DNA from: Bacillus sp. AZ43 | Lineage (GTDB): Bacteria; Actinomycetota; Actinomycetes; Mycobacteriales; Geodermatophilaceae | DNA length: 64,000 nt | Assembly (NCBI GenBank): GCA_004570425.1 | Contig: SPQJ01000007.1 | Span: forward strand, 1 to 64,000 | Reading direction: 5' to 3' | In this document: positions 14,301 to 22,443 of the stretch, piece after piece | Position numbering within the stretch: the stretch's first letter is position 1 | Layout: each line of letters begins with the position of its first letter | Translations under genes and position numbers: made by a program | Notes under the pieces: model-generated | Database searches by the model: none | The model's input: only the letters and a program-made list of their open reading frames with translations | Told to the model about the DNA's origin: nothing

Positions 14301-15235
14301 CCGGGATGCTGACACTCCTGGTGGGCAGCACGATGGTGGGCTTGCACGGTCACCGGCCCCTGCAGTGGCTCGCGGACCGGCGAATCGATCCCACGATCCT
14401 GCTGACCGGATGGATCTTGTCCACCGTCGGATTGGTCGTCTCAGCAGTCGCCACCATCGGTTCGTTCGCGTTGCCGGCCGACAACCACCCAGCGACCGGC
14501 ATCTTCGGCCTCGCGGGCGGCTGCTGGACCGCACTCTCCTCTGGCCATCTCCCCGGCTGGAGAGAAGGCGCGGCCGCCCTCAGCGTCGTGGGCGCAGCAG
14601 GCATCGTGTTACGCATTGGTTGGGCAACAGCGGGATGGCGCCGGCGGCGACAGGATCACGCTCCGCACGTGGCGCAGCTTCGCCTTCTCGCCGCCAGCAA
14701 GCCGTCGACGGAGCCGCTGTGGGTGCGGGACAACCGCCCGTTGGCCATGTCTATCGGCGGCCGCCCAGGCGTGATCCTCATGAGCGATGCACTACGTGAT
14801 CATCTGACTGCCGAGGCAATGGCAGCCACCCTCGAACATGAGCGGGCACATCTGCGCGGTCGCCACCACGTGCTCGTCGCGATCGCCGACATTCTGGCCG
14901 CCGCCCTACCCGCGGTTCCGCTGCTTCGATTCGCCCCGTCCGCGATCAGGGACCTCATCGAGCTCGCTGCCGATGCACAGGCCGCCCGCCGCTGTGGGCC
15001 GGCCGCGGTCCGCGAAGCCTTGTCCCAGCTCACCGGACAGCCGACGTCACCTGTCGGCCTGGCCATGGCCAGCCGCCTCACCCAAACGCGCCTGACGCGA
15101 TTGACGACCAGCAGCTTTCCCGCCAATCGCGGTGGCCGGTTTGCCGGAGCTGCGGCAGTAGCAGCAGCGGCTCTGGCGCTGCCTGCGGCCGCCGGATGGC
15201 TGGCGCTGAACGTGGTCGGCTGCGTCGTCGCTTGA
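14297..15235 (+). CDS. BlaR1/MecR1-like M56 membrane metalloprotease
   Basis: 312 residues with four or five predicted helices: 1-20, 33-58 and 68-115 broadly, and one at the end. The zinc-protease motif 'LEHERAHLRGRHH' (HExxH) is in the middle, with a downstream Glu in 'DLIELAADAQAARR'. This is the M56 family, whose members cleave or trigger cleavage of BlaI. It lacks the C-terminal penicillin-binding sensor domain of true BlaR1, so its signal is unlikely to be a covalently bound beta-lactam. Translationally coupled to blaI. Confidence 0.88.
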   Translation: MTGMLTLLVGSTMVGLHGHRPLQWLADRRIDPTILLTGWILSTVGLVVSAVATIGSFALPADNHPATGIFGLAGGCWTALSSGHLPGWREGAAALSVVGAAGIVLRIGWATAGWRRRRQDHAPHVAQLRLLAASKPSTEPLWVRDNRPLAMSIGGRPGVILMSDALRDHLTAEAMAATLEHERAHLRGRHHVLVAIADILAAALPAVPLLRFAPSAIRDLIELAADAQAARRCGPAAVREALSQLTGQPTSPVGLAMASRLTQTRLTRLTTSSFPANRGGRFAGAAAVAAAALALPAAAGWLALNVVGCVVA

Positions 15236-15250
15236 CGAACTCGCCCCAAC

Positions 15251-15267
15251 TACTACGATGCGTAGTG
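15251..15267. promoter_or_regulatory. BlaI-type operator candidate
   Basis: TACTACGATGCGTAGTG; the core ACTACG-ATG-CGTAGT is a perfect 6-bp inverted repeat. It lies 16 bases past the M56 gene and about 95 bases before the small leader ORF. Confidence 0.65.
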
Positions 15268-15360
15268 AGTGGATGGATGATGGTTGAGGTGGCTCGCCGC
15301 CGTCGCCGCTGGAGACGTCGGCGGCGGTGCCCCCTCATCGTGATAGGCAGAGAACGAACC

Positions 15361-15390
15361 ATGATGAGCACTCCCACCGCCGCACCGTGA
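15361..15390 (+). CDS. Nine-residue leader peptide (MMSTPTAAP), putative
   Basis: ATGATG... ends in a TGA that overlaps the GTG start of the next gene (GTGA). No RNA structure was tested. It could couple ribosomes into the membrane-protein gene or be fortuitous. Confidence 0.35.
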   Translation: MMSTPTAAP

Positions 15391-15908
15391 CGGCCGCCGT
15401 CGATTCTGCCGCTCGCCTTCGATCTCACTGGCCGCGCCGACGTATCGGCGCTGCTGGTCTTGCGACGGTGACGTTCGCCCTAGCAGTGGGCGTGCCGACC
15501 GGCGTGGTCCCCACCCCGCTGTTCACGCGCATGACACCGGTCCTGTGGTGGAACTACGGCGTCTGGGCCGCCACCGCCGTGTTGGGTGGCTTGGTCGTCG
15601 CGACCTACATCCGTCGGCCGGGAGATCGGACACCTCGAAACGGAGTAGCCGCCGCGTCGGGTGGAGGATTGCTTGCGGCGTTCGCCGTTGGCTGCCCCGT
15701 CTGCAACAAACTCGTCGTGGCAGCGTTGGGCATGTCCGGCGCCCTGACCATCTGGGCTCCACTGCAGCCCGTCATCGCGGTCGTGTCGATTGCAGCACTG
15801 GGATGGGCTCTCCGGTCTCGACTCAGGAGTGAGTACGCCTGCTCGATCGGTACCGATCGGCCGTCACCCAAGCCGCGTCACACGTTCGAACAACCGCTGG
15901 CCCCCTGA
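15387..15908 (+). CDS. Integral membrane protein with conserved-looking CPVCNK motif
   Basis: 173 residues with about four helices (residues 20-45, 52-75, 88-120, 125-145). A CxxC motif 'VGCPVCNKLVVAALGMSGAL' sits at the start of a helix, which suggests thiol redox or metal binding in the membrane. Other recognisable parts are 'PTGVVPTPLFTRMTP' and 'WWNYGVWAATA'. I do not know an experimentally characterised family. GTG 15387 overlaps the leader ORF; an in-frame upstream ATG at 15327 has no ribosome site. It follows blaI-blaR and a BlaI-type dyad, so it is probably induced by BlaR signalling. VKOR-like or DsbB-like chemistry is conceivable but unproven. Confidence 0.65.
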   Translation: MTAAVDSAARLRSHWPRRRIGAAGLATVTFALAVGVPTGVVPTPLFTRMTPVLWWNYGVWAATAVLGGLVVATYIRRPGDRTPRNGVAAASGGGLLAAFAVGCPVCNKLVVAALGMSGALTIWAPLQPVIAVVSIAALGWALRSRLRSEYACSIGTDRPSPKPRHTFEQPLAP

Positions 15909-16057
15909 CGGTCGGAGCGGAGATTCCGGCAACCCCTGCGACTCGGCCCCCTCCAGCAGTCACCGGCCCGGTTTCGCGCCCCGCAGAGGCCCCTGTGCGT
16001 CGCAGTTTCTCGACCCCCCCAGCTTTTCCTCAAGTCACACGCCTACCGTGCCGACTC

Positions 16058-16074
16058 TACTAGAGACCTTAGTA
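16058..16074. promoter_or_regulatory. BlaI-type operator candidate (perfect arms)
   Basis: TACTAGAGACCTTAGTA matches TACTA-N7-TAGTA exactly, about 40 bases before the M23 peptidase start. Confidence 0.7.
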
Positions 16075-16115
16075 GTGGGACGGCTGTGCGCCTCCCCGCC
16101 GCCCCGGAGAGGGAC

Positions 16116-17504
16116 ATGCGAGCACCAGGAGAAAGCGCGCCATTTCCGGAACAATCGTCCAGAGGAGCAAGCCCCCTCGGGCGCTGCAGGAGCAGGAAAC
16201 GCCCTATCGTGCGGACGATGCTGGGCTCCATCGCCGGCGCACTGCTAGTGCTCTCCGCCCAACCCGCCTTGGCCGCTCCTGGCAATCCGAGTGACGCAGA
16301 GATTGCCGCTGCCCAGTCGGCTCAGGGAACCGCTGCGGCTGACGTGGGCCGAATTGCCGGATTGGTCGCCGCTGCCGAAGCCGAGCTCGAGCGAGTGACC
16401 CTGGAAGCGCAGGCCGCCGCGGACGCCCAGTTGGTGACACAGGCCGCCCTCGAGCGCGCACAGACGGCCGCGACTGCCGCGCAAGCCGAGCTGCTCACGG
16501 CACGTGCCGAAGCCGACGACGCGCGGGCGGACGTCGCGACGCTCGGACGGGAGAGCTACATGCGTGGCGCCACCTTGACCGGGGTGGCCGCGATGATGAA
16601 CGCCGACGGACCGGCGGCCGTGCTCCAGCAGGCAGCGACTCTCGACTTTCTCGGTATCGAGCGCACTGCCGCACTCGAGAGCCTGGACGTTGCAGTGGTC
16701 CGCCAGGCCAACGCCGAGGCGGCCGCGCGGGAAGCCGTCGCACTATCGCAGCAGGCGGAGCAGGCCGCTACACAGGCCCGGACGGCTGCCGACGCCCGCG
16801 CGGCCTCGACCCGAGCCTCGTTCGATGCCACCGCTGCACAGAAGGCCGAGTACGACCAGCAATTGCAGCAGGCACAGATCACCTTGCTCGGTTTGGAGGG
16901 TGCCCGCGACGCGCACCAGGCCTGGCAGCAAGAGCAAGCTTCCCGCGCTGCGGTCGAGGCCGCCGAGGCGGCTGCTGGGGCGAGGGCTGCTGCCCAGGCA
17001 GCCGAGAAGGCCCGGAACAGCCCGGCGCCGCGACCGTCGCCAGCCCCCACGCCGACGCGCTCATCGCCCACGCCCCCGTCCACGCCGACGAGGACCGACA
17101 CGGCCGTCGCACCGACGAGCGGCCGCTTCACGACCTGCTGGGAGATGCGCTGGGGCACGATGCACTACGGCGTCGACATCGCAGCCCCGATCGGTACCCC
17201 GATCTATTCACCCCTTGCCGGGCGGGTGCTGCGCGCCGGACCGGCAAGCGGGTTCGGCTTGGCCGTCTACATCCAGCACGACGACGGCTCGGTGACGGTG
17301 TACGGGCACATCAACAACTACTTCGTCACCGCCGGACAGCGAGTCTCCGCGGGTACGACGATCGCCGAAGTCGGTAACGAGGGCCAGTCCACCGGACCGC
17401 ATCTGCACTTCGAGGTGCACGCGGACGGTCTGTACCAAGGGCGCACCGACCCGATGCCATGGCTGGCCGCCCGCGGCGTCTTCATGGGGGGCCGCTGCAG
17501 CTGA
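16116..17504 (+). CDS. Secreted M23 peptidoglycan endopeptidase with coiled coil
   Basis: 462 residues from ATG 16116 (GGAGAGGGA upstream; GTG 16086 also in frame). The signal peptide ends near 'QPALAAPG'. An Ala/Glu/Gln-rich coiled coil spans about residues 60-300. A Pro/Thr/Ser linker follows, then an M23 LytM domain with 'GTMHYGVDIAAPIGTPIY' and 'GPHLHFEVH' (zinc ligands and general base intact). It should cut peptidoglycan cross-bridges outside the cell. A close paralogue lies at 52407 ('MHYGVDIAASIGTPIYTP'), but this gene has a BlaI-type dyad and no riboswitch, while the paralogue has a riboswitch. The two may therefore answer different signals. Confidence 0.9.
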   Translation: MRAPGESAPFPEQSSRGASPLGRCRSRKRPIVRTMLGSIAGALLVLSAQPALAAPGNPSDAEIAAAQSAQGTAAADVGRIAGLVAAAEAELERVTLEAQAAADAQLVTQAALERAQTAATAAQAELLTARAEADDARADVATLGRESYMRGATLTGVAAMMNADGPAAVLQQAATLDFLGIERTAALESLDVAVVRQANAEAAAREAVALSQQAEQAATQARTAADARAASTRASFDATAAQKAEYDQQLQQAQITLLGLEGARDAHQAWQQEQASRAAVEAAEAAAGARAAAQAAEKARNSPAPRPSPAPTPTRSSPTPPSTPTRTDTAVAPTSGRFTTCWEMRWGTMHYGVDIAAPIGTPIYSPLAGRVLRAGPASGFGLAVYIQHDDGSVTVYGHINNYFVTAGQRVSAGTTIAEVGNEGQSTGPHLHFEVHADGLYQGRTDPMPWLAARGVFMGGRCS

Positions 17505-17662
17505 CGCCCCGGAGCGTGGGGACGGCGCCTCCCCTGCCGGTTGACAACCAGCGCGCCCGCTCCCCCGCAGTGTGCATCGGTACCGGGTGCCCGAGCCTTC
17601 CGAGAAGATGGTCTTCCGCAACGCCTCGGACAGGTCCCGATTTTCGTCCGCCGTAACCGTGT

Positions 17663-17821
17663 TCAGTCGCCCACGGTCACGTCGTTGAAGGGTAGGCGGG
17701 GTTCCACCCAAGGGAAGACGACGAACAACAGCAGCGCGCAGACGCCGAGCACCAGGATCAGGGCGGTCACCGCCTTGATCGCCGTGCCGCCGGGAAGGTG
17801 ACGCCAGATCCAGGAATACAT
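17663..17821 (-). CDS. Small single-helix membrane protein paired with class E sortase
   Basis: 52 residues: 'MYSWIWRHLPGG', one helix ('AVTALILVLGVCALLLFVVFPW'), then 'VEPRLPFNDVTVGD'. Short proteins of this type are common in actinobacteria next to class E sortases. Function unknown. It begins 11 bases after the sortase stop and is probably co-transcribed. Confidence 0.85.
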   Translation of the reverse strand: MYSWIWRHLPGGTAIKAVTALILVLGVCALLLFVVFPWVEPRLPFNDVTVGD

Positions 17822-17831
17822 GCGGGTCCTC

Positions 17832-18584
17832 TCAGCTCTCGCGCAGAGCCGGCGGACCGTCGGGCATTTCAGCCTTGGGCAGGCCGGCGCCGTCCAGGCC
17901 GGCGTGGATGATCAGCCGCTGCCTCGCGGAGTACTTCGGATGGCAAGTGGTCAGCGTCAGGTACGCCCCGCTCGGCGGACCGTTGTCGGGTCCATTGGGC
18001 GTCGGCGAGATCACCTCGACATCGGACGGGCGGACGATCTGCCGGCCGGGGATCCCGCTCGGGTCGGTGGTGAAGTCGCCTGTCGCAGGGTCACCGAGCA
18101 CCCGATAGACGAACCATCGATCGGCAGTCTCGACGACGATCGAGTCGCCCGGCCGCAGCAGGTCGAGGTCCAGGAACGGCGCCCCGTTACCGACTCGGTG
18201 ACCTGCGAGCGCCATGTTGCCCTGCTCACCCGGCAGCGCCGTCCCCTCGTAGTGGCCCGGCCCCTGCGCGAGCTGCTCCTCGGCGGTGCCTTCGAGCACG
18301 ACCTGCTCGTAGTCGGCGCCGAGCCGTGGGATGTGCAGGACGGCGAACGCGTCACCCAGCGCACTGACGCGCGGTGTCGTCGGAGCCACGGGCTCAGATT
18401 CCCACTCCTGACGCAGGTTCTCCTTCAGCTGGTCCTGCCGACGATCCGTGAGCACGTCGGTCACGAACACCTCGTAGACGACGAACAGAACCAGCACCAG
18501 GCCACCGGTCACCAGGACCTCCCCGACCGAGCGGGCAACGGTGCGCCATCGCGCCTGACCACCAGTGGATTCGGCGCGGGGCAC
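17832..18584 (-). CDS. Class E sortase
   Basis: 250 residues from GTG 18584, which has GGGAG six bases upstream (the frame extends to GTG 18638). There is one N-terminal transmembrane helix ('VLVTGGLVLVLFVVYEVFV') and then the sortase domain. Catalytic His is in 'MALAGHRVGNGAPF', Cys in 'TLTTCHPKYSARQR', with the Arg following. Class E sortases attach proteins with LAXTG-type signals to the wall or process pili. No sorting-signal substrate was recognised in this window. It is followed by the small paired membrane protein. A degenerate TACTA dyad lies about 95 bases upstream. Confidence 0.9.
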   Translation of the reverse strand: MPRAESTGGQARWRTVARSVGEVLVTGGLVLVLFVVYEVFVTDVLTDRRQDQLKENLRQEWESEPVAPTTPRVSALGDAFAVLHIPRLGADYEQVVLEGTAEEQLAQGPGHYEGTALPGEQGNMALAGHRVGNGAPFLDLDLLRPGDSIVVETADRWFVYRVLGDPATGDFTTDPSGIPGRQIVRPSDVEVISPTPNGPDNGPPSGAYLTLTTCHPKYSARQRLIIHAGLDGAGLPKAEMPDGPPALRES

Positions 18585-18675
18585 TCGGTTCTCCCAAGGG
18601 TGTGGGGGCGATGATGGCCGGTCGGCGAGATGCCGCACACCTGCCCGTTGGCTGGATCCCTTCGGACTCAGTTTC

Positions 18676-18694
18676 TACTATTGCGCATCGTAGT
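18676..18694. promoter_or_regulatory. Degenerate BlaI-type operator candidate
   Basis: TACTATTGCGCATCGTAGT: TACTA and CGTAGT half-sites with a central TGCGCA. Spacing is two bases longer than at the other sites. It lies between the sortase (minus) and a short plus-strand ORF at 18711. Confidence 0.45.
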
Positions 18695-18710
18695 CGGGGA
18701 GGCGCACGGC

Positions 18711-18785
18711 GTGACTGAGAAGTTCCGACGATCGAAGGCGCGCGACGCCGACGTCCGGACGCGGTCTCTACAGGGGACCGCCTAG
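18711..18785 (+). other. 24-codon ORF directly after an operator-like dyad
   Basis: GTG 18711, with GGGGAGG eight bases upstream, gives 'MTEKFRRSKARD...' and stops at 18785. It may be a truncated gene whose promoter survived, a micro-protein, or chance. Confidence 0.25.
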
Positions 18786-18841
18786 TGGTCGACTGCTAGC
18801 TCCTGGAGATCGACGGCTCAGGACGCTTCAGTGGGCTCGAG

Positions 18842-19594
18842 TCAGATGGGCGGCCATCCCAGCCGCGCGTAGAAGGCGAGCATCCGGCTCATCAGCACGG
18901 TCCAGCCTCCGGTCATCATCGCAACGCCCATGCCGACCAAGAGCAGCCCACCGACGATCTCGATTCGCCGGGAGTGCCGCTGGAGCCATCGCAACGGGCC
19001 CCGCCCCCGCGCCATCGCCCGCGCCACCAAGAGGAAGGGCAGCCCGAGTCCCAGCGAGTAGGCGAGCAGCAGCAGGGCCCCCCGGCCCACAGTCGCGGTA
19101 CCGGCCGCGGTCGCCAGGATCGAGGCCAGGACCGGACCGACACAGGGAGTCCAGCCGAAGGCGAATGCGGCCCCGAGCGGCAGAGCGCCGCCGGGACCGG
19201 GCTGCCACCGACGGAGGTCGCTGCGTACCTGACGGTGCAGGAACGGGATCCGCACGACGCCGGTGGTCGCCAATCCCATCAGCACGACGAAAGCACCGCC
19301 CACCAGATTGATCGCCTGCAGGTTCCGGATCAGCAGGAATCCGAGTGCCGACGACGTCGCGCCCAGCATGGTGAACACCGCGGCGAACCCGAGCAGGAAC
19401 AGCAACGAACCCGCGAACACCCGTTGGCGCGCTCGGACCGCCAACGGGCCGCTCCCCACCGTCGGCGCATCCGCACCGCGGGACAGCCCGGAGACGTAGG
19501 ACACGAACCCTGGCAGGAGCGGCAGAGTGCAGGGGGAGGTGAAGGACACCACGCCGGCCACGAGCGCCAGCGACATCAACGCGAAGAGCTCCAT
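18842..19594 (-). CDS. ccdA: CcdA-type transmembrane thiol-reductant transporter, second copy
   Basis: 250 residues with six helices. 'FTSPCTLPLLPGFVSYVSGL' and 'FGWTPCVGPVLASILATAAG' supply the two membrane cysteines. It moves reducing equivalents outward, here presumably to the CcmG/CcmH proteins encoded divergently. ATG 19594 has GAAGGG six bases before it; two in-frame ATGs just upstream are alternatives. The divergent arrangement with ccmA across a TACTA dyad (19659-19675) suggests coordinate control. It is clearly diverged from the ccdA at 7995, which has a longer loop. Confidence 0.9.
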   Translation of the reverse strand: MELFALMSLALVAGVVSFTSPCTLPLLPGFVSYVSGLSRGADAPTVGSGPLAVRARQRVFAGSLLFLLGFAAVFTMLGATSSALGFLLIRNLQAINLVGGAFVVLMGLATTGVVRIPFLHRQVRSDLRRWQPGPGGALPLGAAFAFGWTPCVGPVLASILATAAGTATVGRGALLLLAYSLGLGLPFLLVARAMARGRGPLRWLQRHSRRIEIVGGLLLVGMGVAMMTGGWTVLMSRMLAFYARLGWPPI

Positions 19595-19658
19595 CCCCAT
19601 CCCTTCGCACATCGGCGCGCGTGCCCGGCGCCGACGGTCCTGTCCACCTCCGACTTTC

Positions 19659-19675
19659 TACTAAGTACCGTAGGG
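19659..19675. promoter_or_regulatory. BlaI-type operator candidate between ccdA and ccmA
   Basis: TACTAAGTACCGTAGGG has a perfect left arm and an imperfect right arm. CTAC/GTAG arms also flank an inner GTAC. It is central in the divergent promoter region. Confidence 0.5.
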
Positions 19676-19736
19676 CACGCGGCCGCCCCGTCCTGTCCCC
19701 GTCCTGTCCCCGTCTCGGCCGTCAGAGAGCTGGATC

Positions 19737-20474
19737 GTGCCTGAGCCCCGAGAGCCACGGGTCTCCCCCGGCGAGGACCTGTTGTCCGGTGGGTCGTCGC
19801 CTCTCCTCATCGACCTGACAGACCTGTCGGTGACGGTCGAACGCACGCCGGTGCTCCGCGATCTGACGATGCGCGTCGCGGCCGGCGAGGCAGTCGGCCT
19901 GATCGGAGCCAACGGCTCCGGAAAGAGCACACTTCTGCGGCTCCTCACCACCCTGCTGCCCCCGGTCGCGGGAACCGGGCAGGTGCTGGGCGCACGGCTG
20001 GGCACCCGCGCAGTCGACCGGATCCGCCCCGGCATCGCACTCGTCGGCCACATCCCCGCGCTGTACCCGCGTCTCACGCTCGGGGAGAACCTGCGGTTCT
20101 ACTGCCGTCTCACCGGCCGGGGCACCGACGAGGTGGGGGCAGCGCTGGGCGCGGTGGGTCTGGCTCGGGCGACCGACCGACCGGCGGACCGCTGCTCGCA
20201 CGGGATGCTCCGACGCGCCGAGCTCGCACGTGTGATGATCACCTCGCCCCGACTCCTGCTGCTCGACGAGGCCCATGCCGGCCTGGACCGCGCGTCCGCC
20301 GGGCTCGTCGAGGTCGTCGTCGATGAGGTCCGCCAGCGCGGTGGCGGCGCGGTGGTCGTGTCGCACGAGCGGGACCGACTGACCGGGATCGTCGACCGGA
20401 TCCTGGAAATCGAGAACGGTGCGCTGCGGCCCGCCGACCCCTCGATGCACACCGTCGGGGAGGTGCTGGGGTGA
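19737..20474 (+). CDS. ccmA: Haem exporter ATP-binding protein CcmA
   Basis: 245-residue ABC ATPase: Walker A 'GANGSGKST', signature region 'CSHGMLRRAELARV' in place of LSGGQ, Walker B 'RLLLLDEAH', and 'VVVSHE' for the switch His. In System I, CcmA powers release of haem-loaded CcmE from CcmC. GTG 19737 has GAGAG upstream. The assignment rests on the following CcmB-C-D-E-F genes, each overlapping the next by four to eight bases. The signature motif is weak, as is common in CcmA. Confidence 0.9.
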   Translation: MPEPREPRVSPGEDLLSGGSSPLLIDLTDLSVTVERTPVLRDLTMRVAAGEAVGLIGANGSGKSTLLRLLTTLLPPVAGTGQVLGARLGTRAVDRIRPGIALVGHIPALYPRLTLGENLRFYCRLTGRGTDEVGAALGAVGLARATDRPADRCSHGMLRRAELARVMITSPRLLLLDEAHAGLDRASAGLVEVVVDEVRQRGGGAVVVSHERDRLTGIVDRILEIENGALRPADPSMHTVGEVLG

Positions 20475-21160
20475 CCCGCCCGTGGCCTGTCACACCCGGA
20501 CCCCTGCAGCAGGCCCTCGAACTGGCCCGCAAGGACCTGCTCCTGGAGCGGCGCGCCGGTGAGGCGCTGCTTGTGACCGCCCCCTTCGGAGCGGTCGCAC
20601 TGGTGCTCGTGCCGCTCGCCGTGGGTACCGATGTACCGCTGCTGCGATCGGTCGGATCCGGCATGTACTGGGTTGTCGTCCTGCTGTTCGGCGTCCTGGT
20701 GACCCTCCGTCAGAGCGCCGCCGACCCACCGCCTCAGGTCGCGCTGCTCCGGCTCGCCGGAATCCATCCGGCCGTCGCCCTGGCCGGTCGCGCGACCGCC
20801 AATGCCGTCCTGCTGCTGGCCTTCGAACTGGCAGTGCTGCCGGTTGCCATCATCGTCTACGACCCGCCGCTGAACAGCTGGCCGTGGCTACTCGTGGTCC
20901 TGCCGCTGGTGGCAGTCGGCCTCGCCGTGCTCGGCACGTTGGCCGGCGCCCTGACGCAGGGCCTGGCCGGACGCACCACCCTGGGCCCGCTCTTGGCCGT
21001 CCCGCTCGCCCTGCCGCTTCTGCTGTCGGCCACTCAGGTCATCGAGGCCACCCGCTACGGCCGGGCTCCCTGGAACTGGCTGGCCCTGCTGGCGCTGGTC
21101 GACGTCGTCGCCGCGCTCGCTGTCCTCCTGTCCGCCCGATCCCTCGAGGAGGTCTCGTGA
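20471..21160 (+). CDS. ccmB: Haem exporter membrane subunit CcmB
   Basis: 229 residues, mostly six helices, beginning 'LQQALELARKDLLLERRAGEALL', the usual CcmB N-terminus. It partners CcmA in the ABC complex that releases holo-CcmE. GTG 20471 overlaps the ccmA stop. Typical length is about 220. Confidence 0.88.
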   Translation: MTRPWPVTPGPLQQALELARKDLLLERRAGEALLVTAPFGAVALVLVPLAVGTDVPLLRSVGSGMYWVVVLLFGVLVTLRQSAADPPPQVALLRLAGIHPAVALAGRATANAVLLLAFELAVLPVAIIVYDPPLNSWPWLLVVLPLVAVGLAVLGTLAGALTQGLAGRTTLGPLLAVPLALPLLLSATQVIEATRYGRAPWNWLALLALVDVVAALAVLLSARSLEEVS

Positions 21161-21891
21161 AGTCGCTCTCGCGGCACCTGACCACGATCGCCGTCATGAC
21201 CATGGCCGTAGGCCTGGTGGCAGCTCTCACCGCACCACCGGACCGGTTGCAGGGCAACCTGCAACGGCTGATGTACGTGCACGTCCCCGCGGCCTGGCTG
21301 GCCTACCTGAGCTTCGCCATCACCTTCGGGGCGAGCATCGGCTGGTTGTGGAAGCGGACGGTGCGGCTGGACCGGCTGGCAGCGGCCAGCGCGGAGGTCG
21401 GGGTCTTCTTCACCGGCCTGACCATCGTGCTGGGAGCCGTCTGGGGCAAACCGGTGTGGGGCGTGTGGTGGACCTGGGACCCCCGGCTGGTGACGACCGC
21501 GCTGATGTTCTTCGTCTATCTGGGCTACCTGGCGCTGCGCCGGGCCACGCTGAATCCGACCGTGCGGGCCCGCCGCGCCGCCGTGTTCGGCATCCTGGCC
21601 TTCGCACAAGTGCCCGTCGTGCACATGTCGGTGATCTGGTGGCGGGCGCTGCACCAGCCGCCCACGGTGCTCAAGCCGGGCGACCCGAGCATCGACCACT
21701 GGATGCTGGCCGTGCTGCTGCTCAACGTGGTGGCCTTCACCGCGGTCTACGCCGCGCTGCTGCGCTCCCGCCTCCGGCTCGCCGTCGAGGAGGAGGCACT
21801 AGAGGCCACACAGGACGCCGCCACGAGCGATCTGGCTGGAGCGGCCGTGGCCGCTCCCGACTACGGAAAGGAGGCGGGTCATCGTGTCTGA
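21157..21891 (+). CDS. ccmC: Haem-handling protein CcmC
   Basis: 244 residues with six helices. It has the tryptophan-rich WWD motif 'WGVWWTWDPRL' and flanking His residues in 'YVHVPAAW' and 'VVHMSVIWW', which hold haem at the outer face and attach it to the CcmE histidine. GTG 21157 overlaps ccmB. The stop lies 8 bases inside ccmD. Confidence 0.95.
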   Translation: MKSLSRHLTTIAVMTMAVGLVAALTAPPDRLQGNLQRLMYVHVPAAWLAYLSFAITFGASIGWLWKRTVRLDRLAAASAEVGVFFTGLTIVLGAVWGKPVWGVWWTWDPRLVTTALMFFVYLGYLALRRATLNPTVRARRAAVFGILAFAQVPVVHMSVIWWRALHQPPTVLKPGDPSIDHWMLAVLLLNVVAFTAVYAALLRSRLRLAVEEEALEATQDAATSDLAGAAVAAPDYGKEAGHRV

Positions 21892-22006
21892 GTGGGCGTG
21901 GGTCGCTCTCGGCTTCGGCATCACCTATGGAGCCACGGGCGGGTACCTGCTGACATTGCGACGCCGGACCGCCGCCGTCCGCCGGGGCCTCGGGCAGCTC
22001 CGGTGA
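21884..22006 (+). CDS. ccmD: CcmD-like small haem-exporter subunit
   Basis: 40 residues: one helix ('WAWVALGFGITYGATGGYLLTL') and a basic tail 'RRRTAAVRRGLGQLR'. Size, topology, and position between ccmC and ccmE match CcmD. GTG 21884 has AAGGAGG upstream and overlaps ccmC; its stop overlaps the ccmE start. Confidence 0.85.
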   Translation: MSEWAWVALGFGITYGATGGYLLTLRRRTAAVRRGLGQLR

Positions 22007-22443
22007 AGCGCTACCGGCTGCTGGCGCTGGCCGCTCTCGGAGCGGCCGTGGTTCTCCTAGGCGTGCTGTTCGTCGGGAACATCAACGGCAACCTCGTGTA
22101 CTTCCTGACCCCGGAGGAAGCGCTGGTGCAGAAGTCGGACTTCGTCGACGGCCGCCGCCTGCAGATCGGTGGCCTGGTGCAGGAGGGCAGCGTCGAGTCG
22201 AGCCCCGACGGTCTGCGCTTCACGGTGGTTTCCGATAGCGGGCTGGAGGACGCCGCGGTGCCCGTCGTCTACGACGGATCTCCCGCACAGCTGTTCCGAC
22301 CGGGGATCGGGGTCGTCATGGAGGGCACCTGGGCCGACGGCACCTTCGACGCCGACACCATGATCGTCAAGCACGACGAGAACTACGCCCCTCCGGAGGC
22401 CGAGGCTCAGTCCGAGGAGTCAGAGCTGGAGGGCGTCCCGTGA
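22003..22443 (+). CDS. ccmE: Haem chaperone CcmE
   Basis: 146 residues: N-terminal anchor, OB-fold beta barrel starting 'NLVYFLTPEEAL', and the haem-binding segment 'VKHDENYAPPE'. The His and Tyr of the HxxxY motif are intact, so it is the histidine type, not the CxxxY archaeal/Desulfovibrio type. GTG 22003 overlaps ccmD. Confidence 0.95.
   Translation: MKRYRLLALAALGAAVVLLGVLFVGNINGNLVYFLTPEEALVQKSDFVDGRRLQIGGLVQEGSVESSPDGLRFTVVSDSGLEDAAVPVVYDGSPAQLFRPGIGVVMEGTWADGTFDADTMIVKHDENYAPPEAEAQSEESELEGVP

Noticed and set aside
13938-15235. Beta-lactam resistance locus
   Set aside because: blaI and an M56 protease are present, but there is no beta-lactamase or PBP2a gene, and the protease lacks the penicillin-binding domain.
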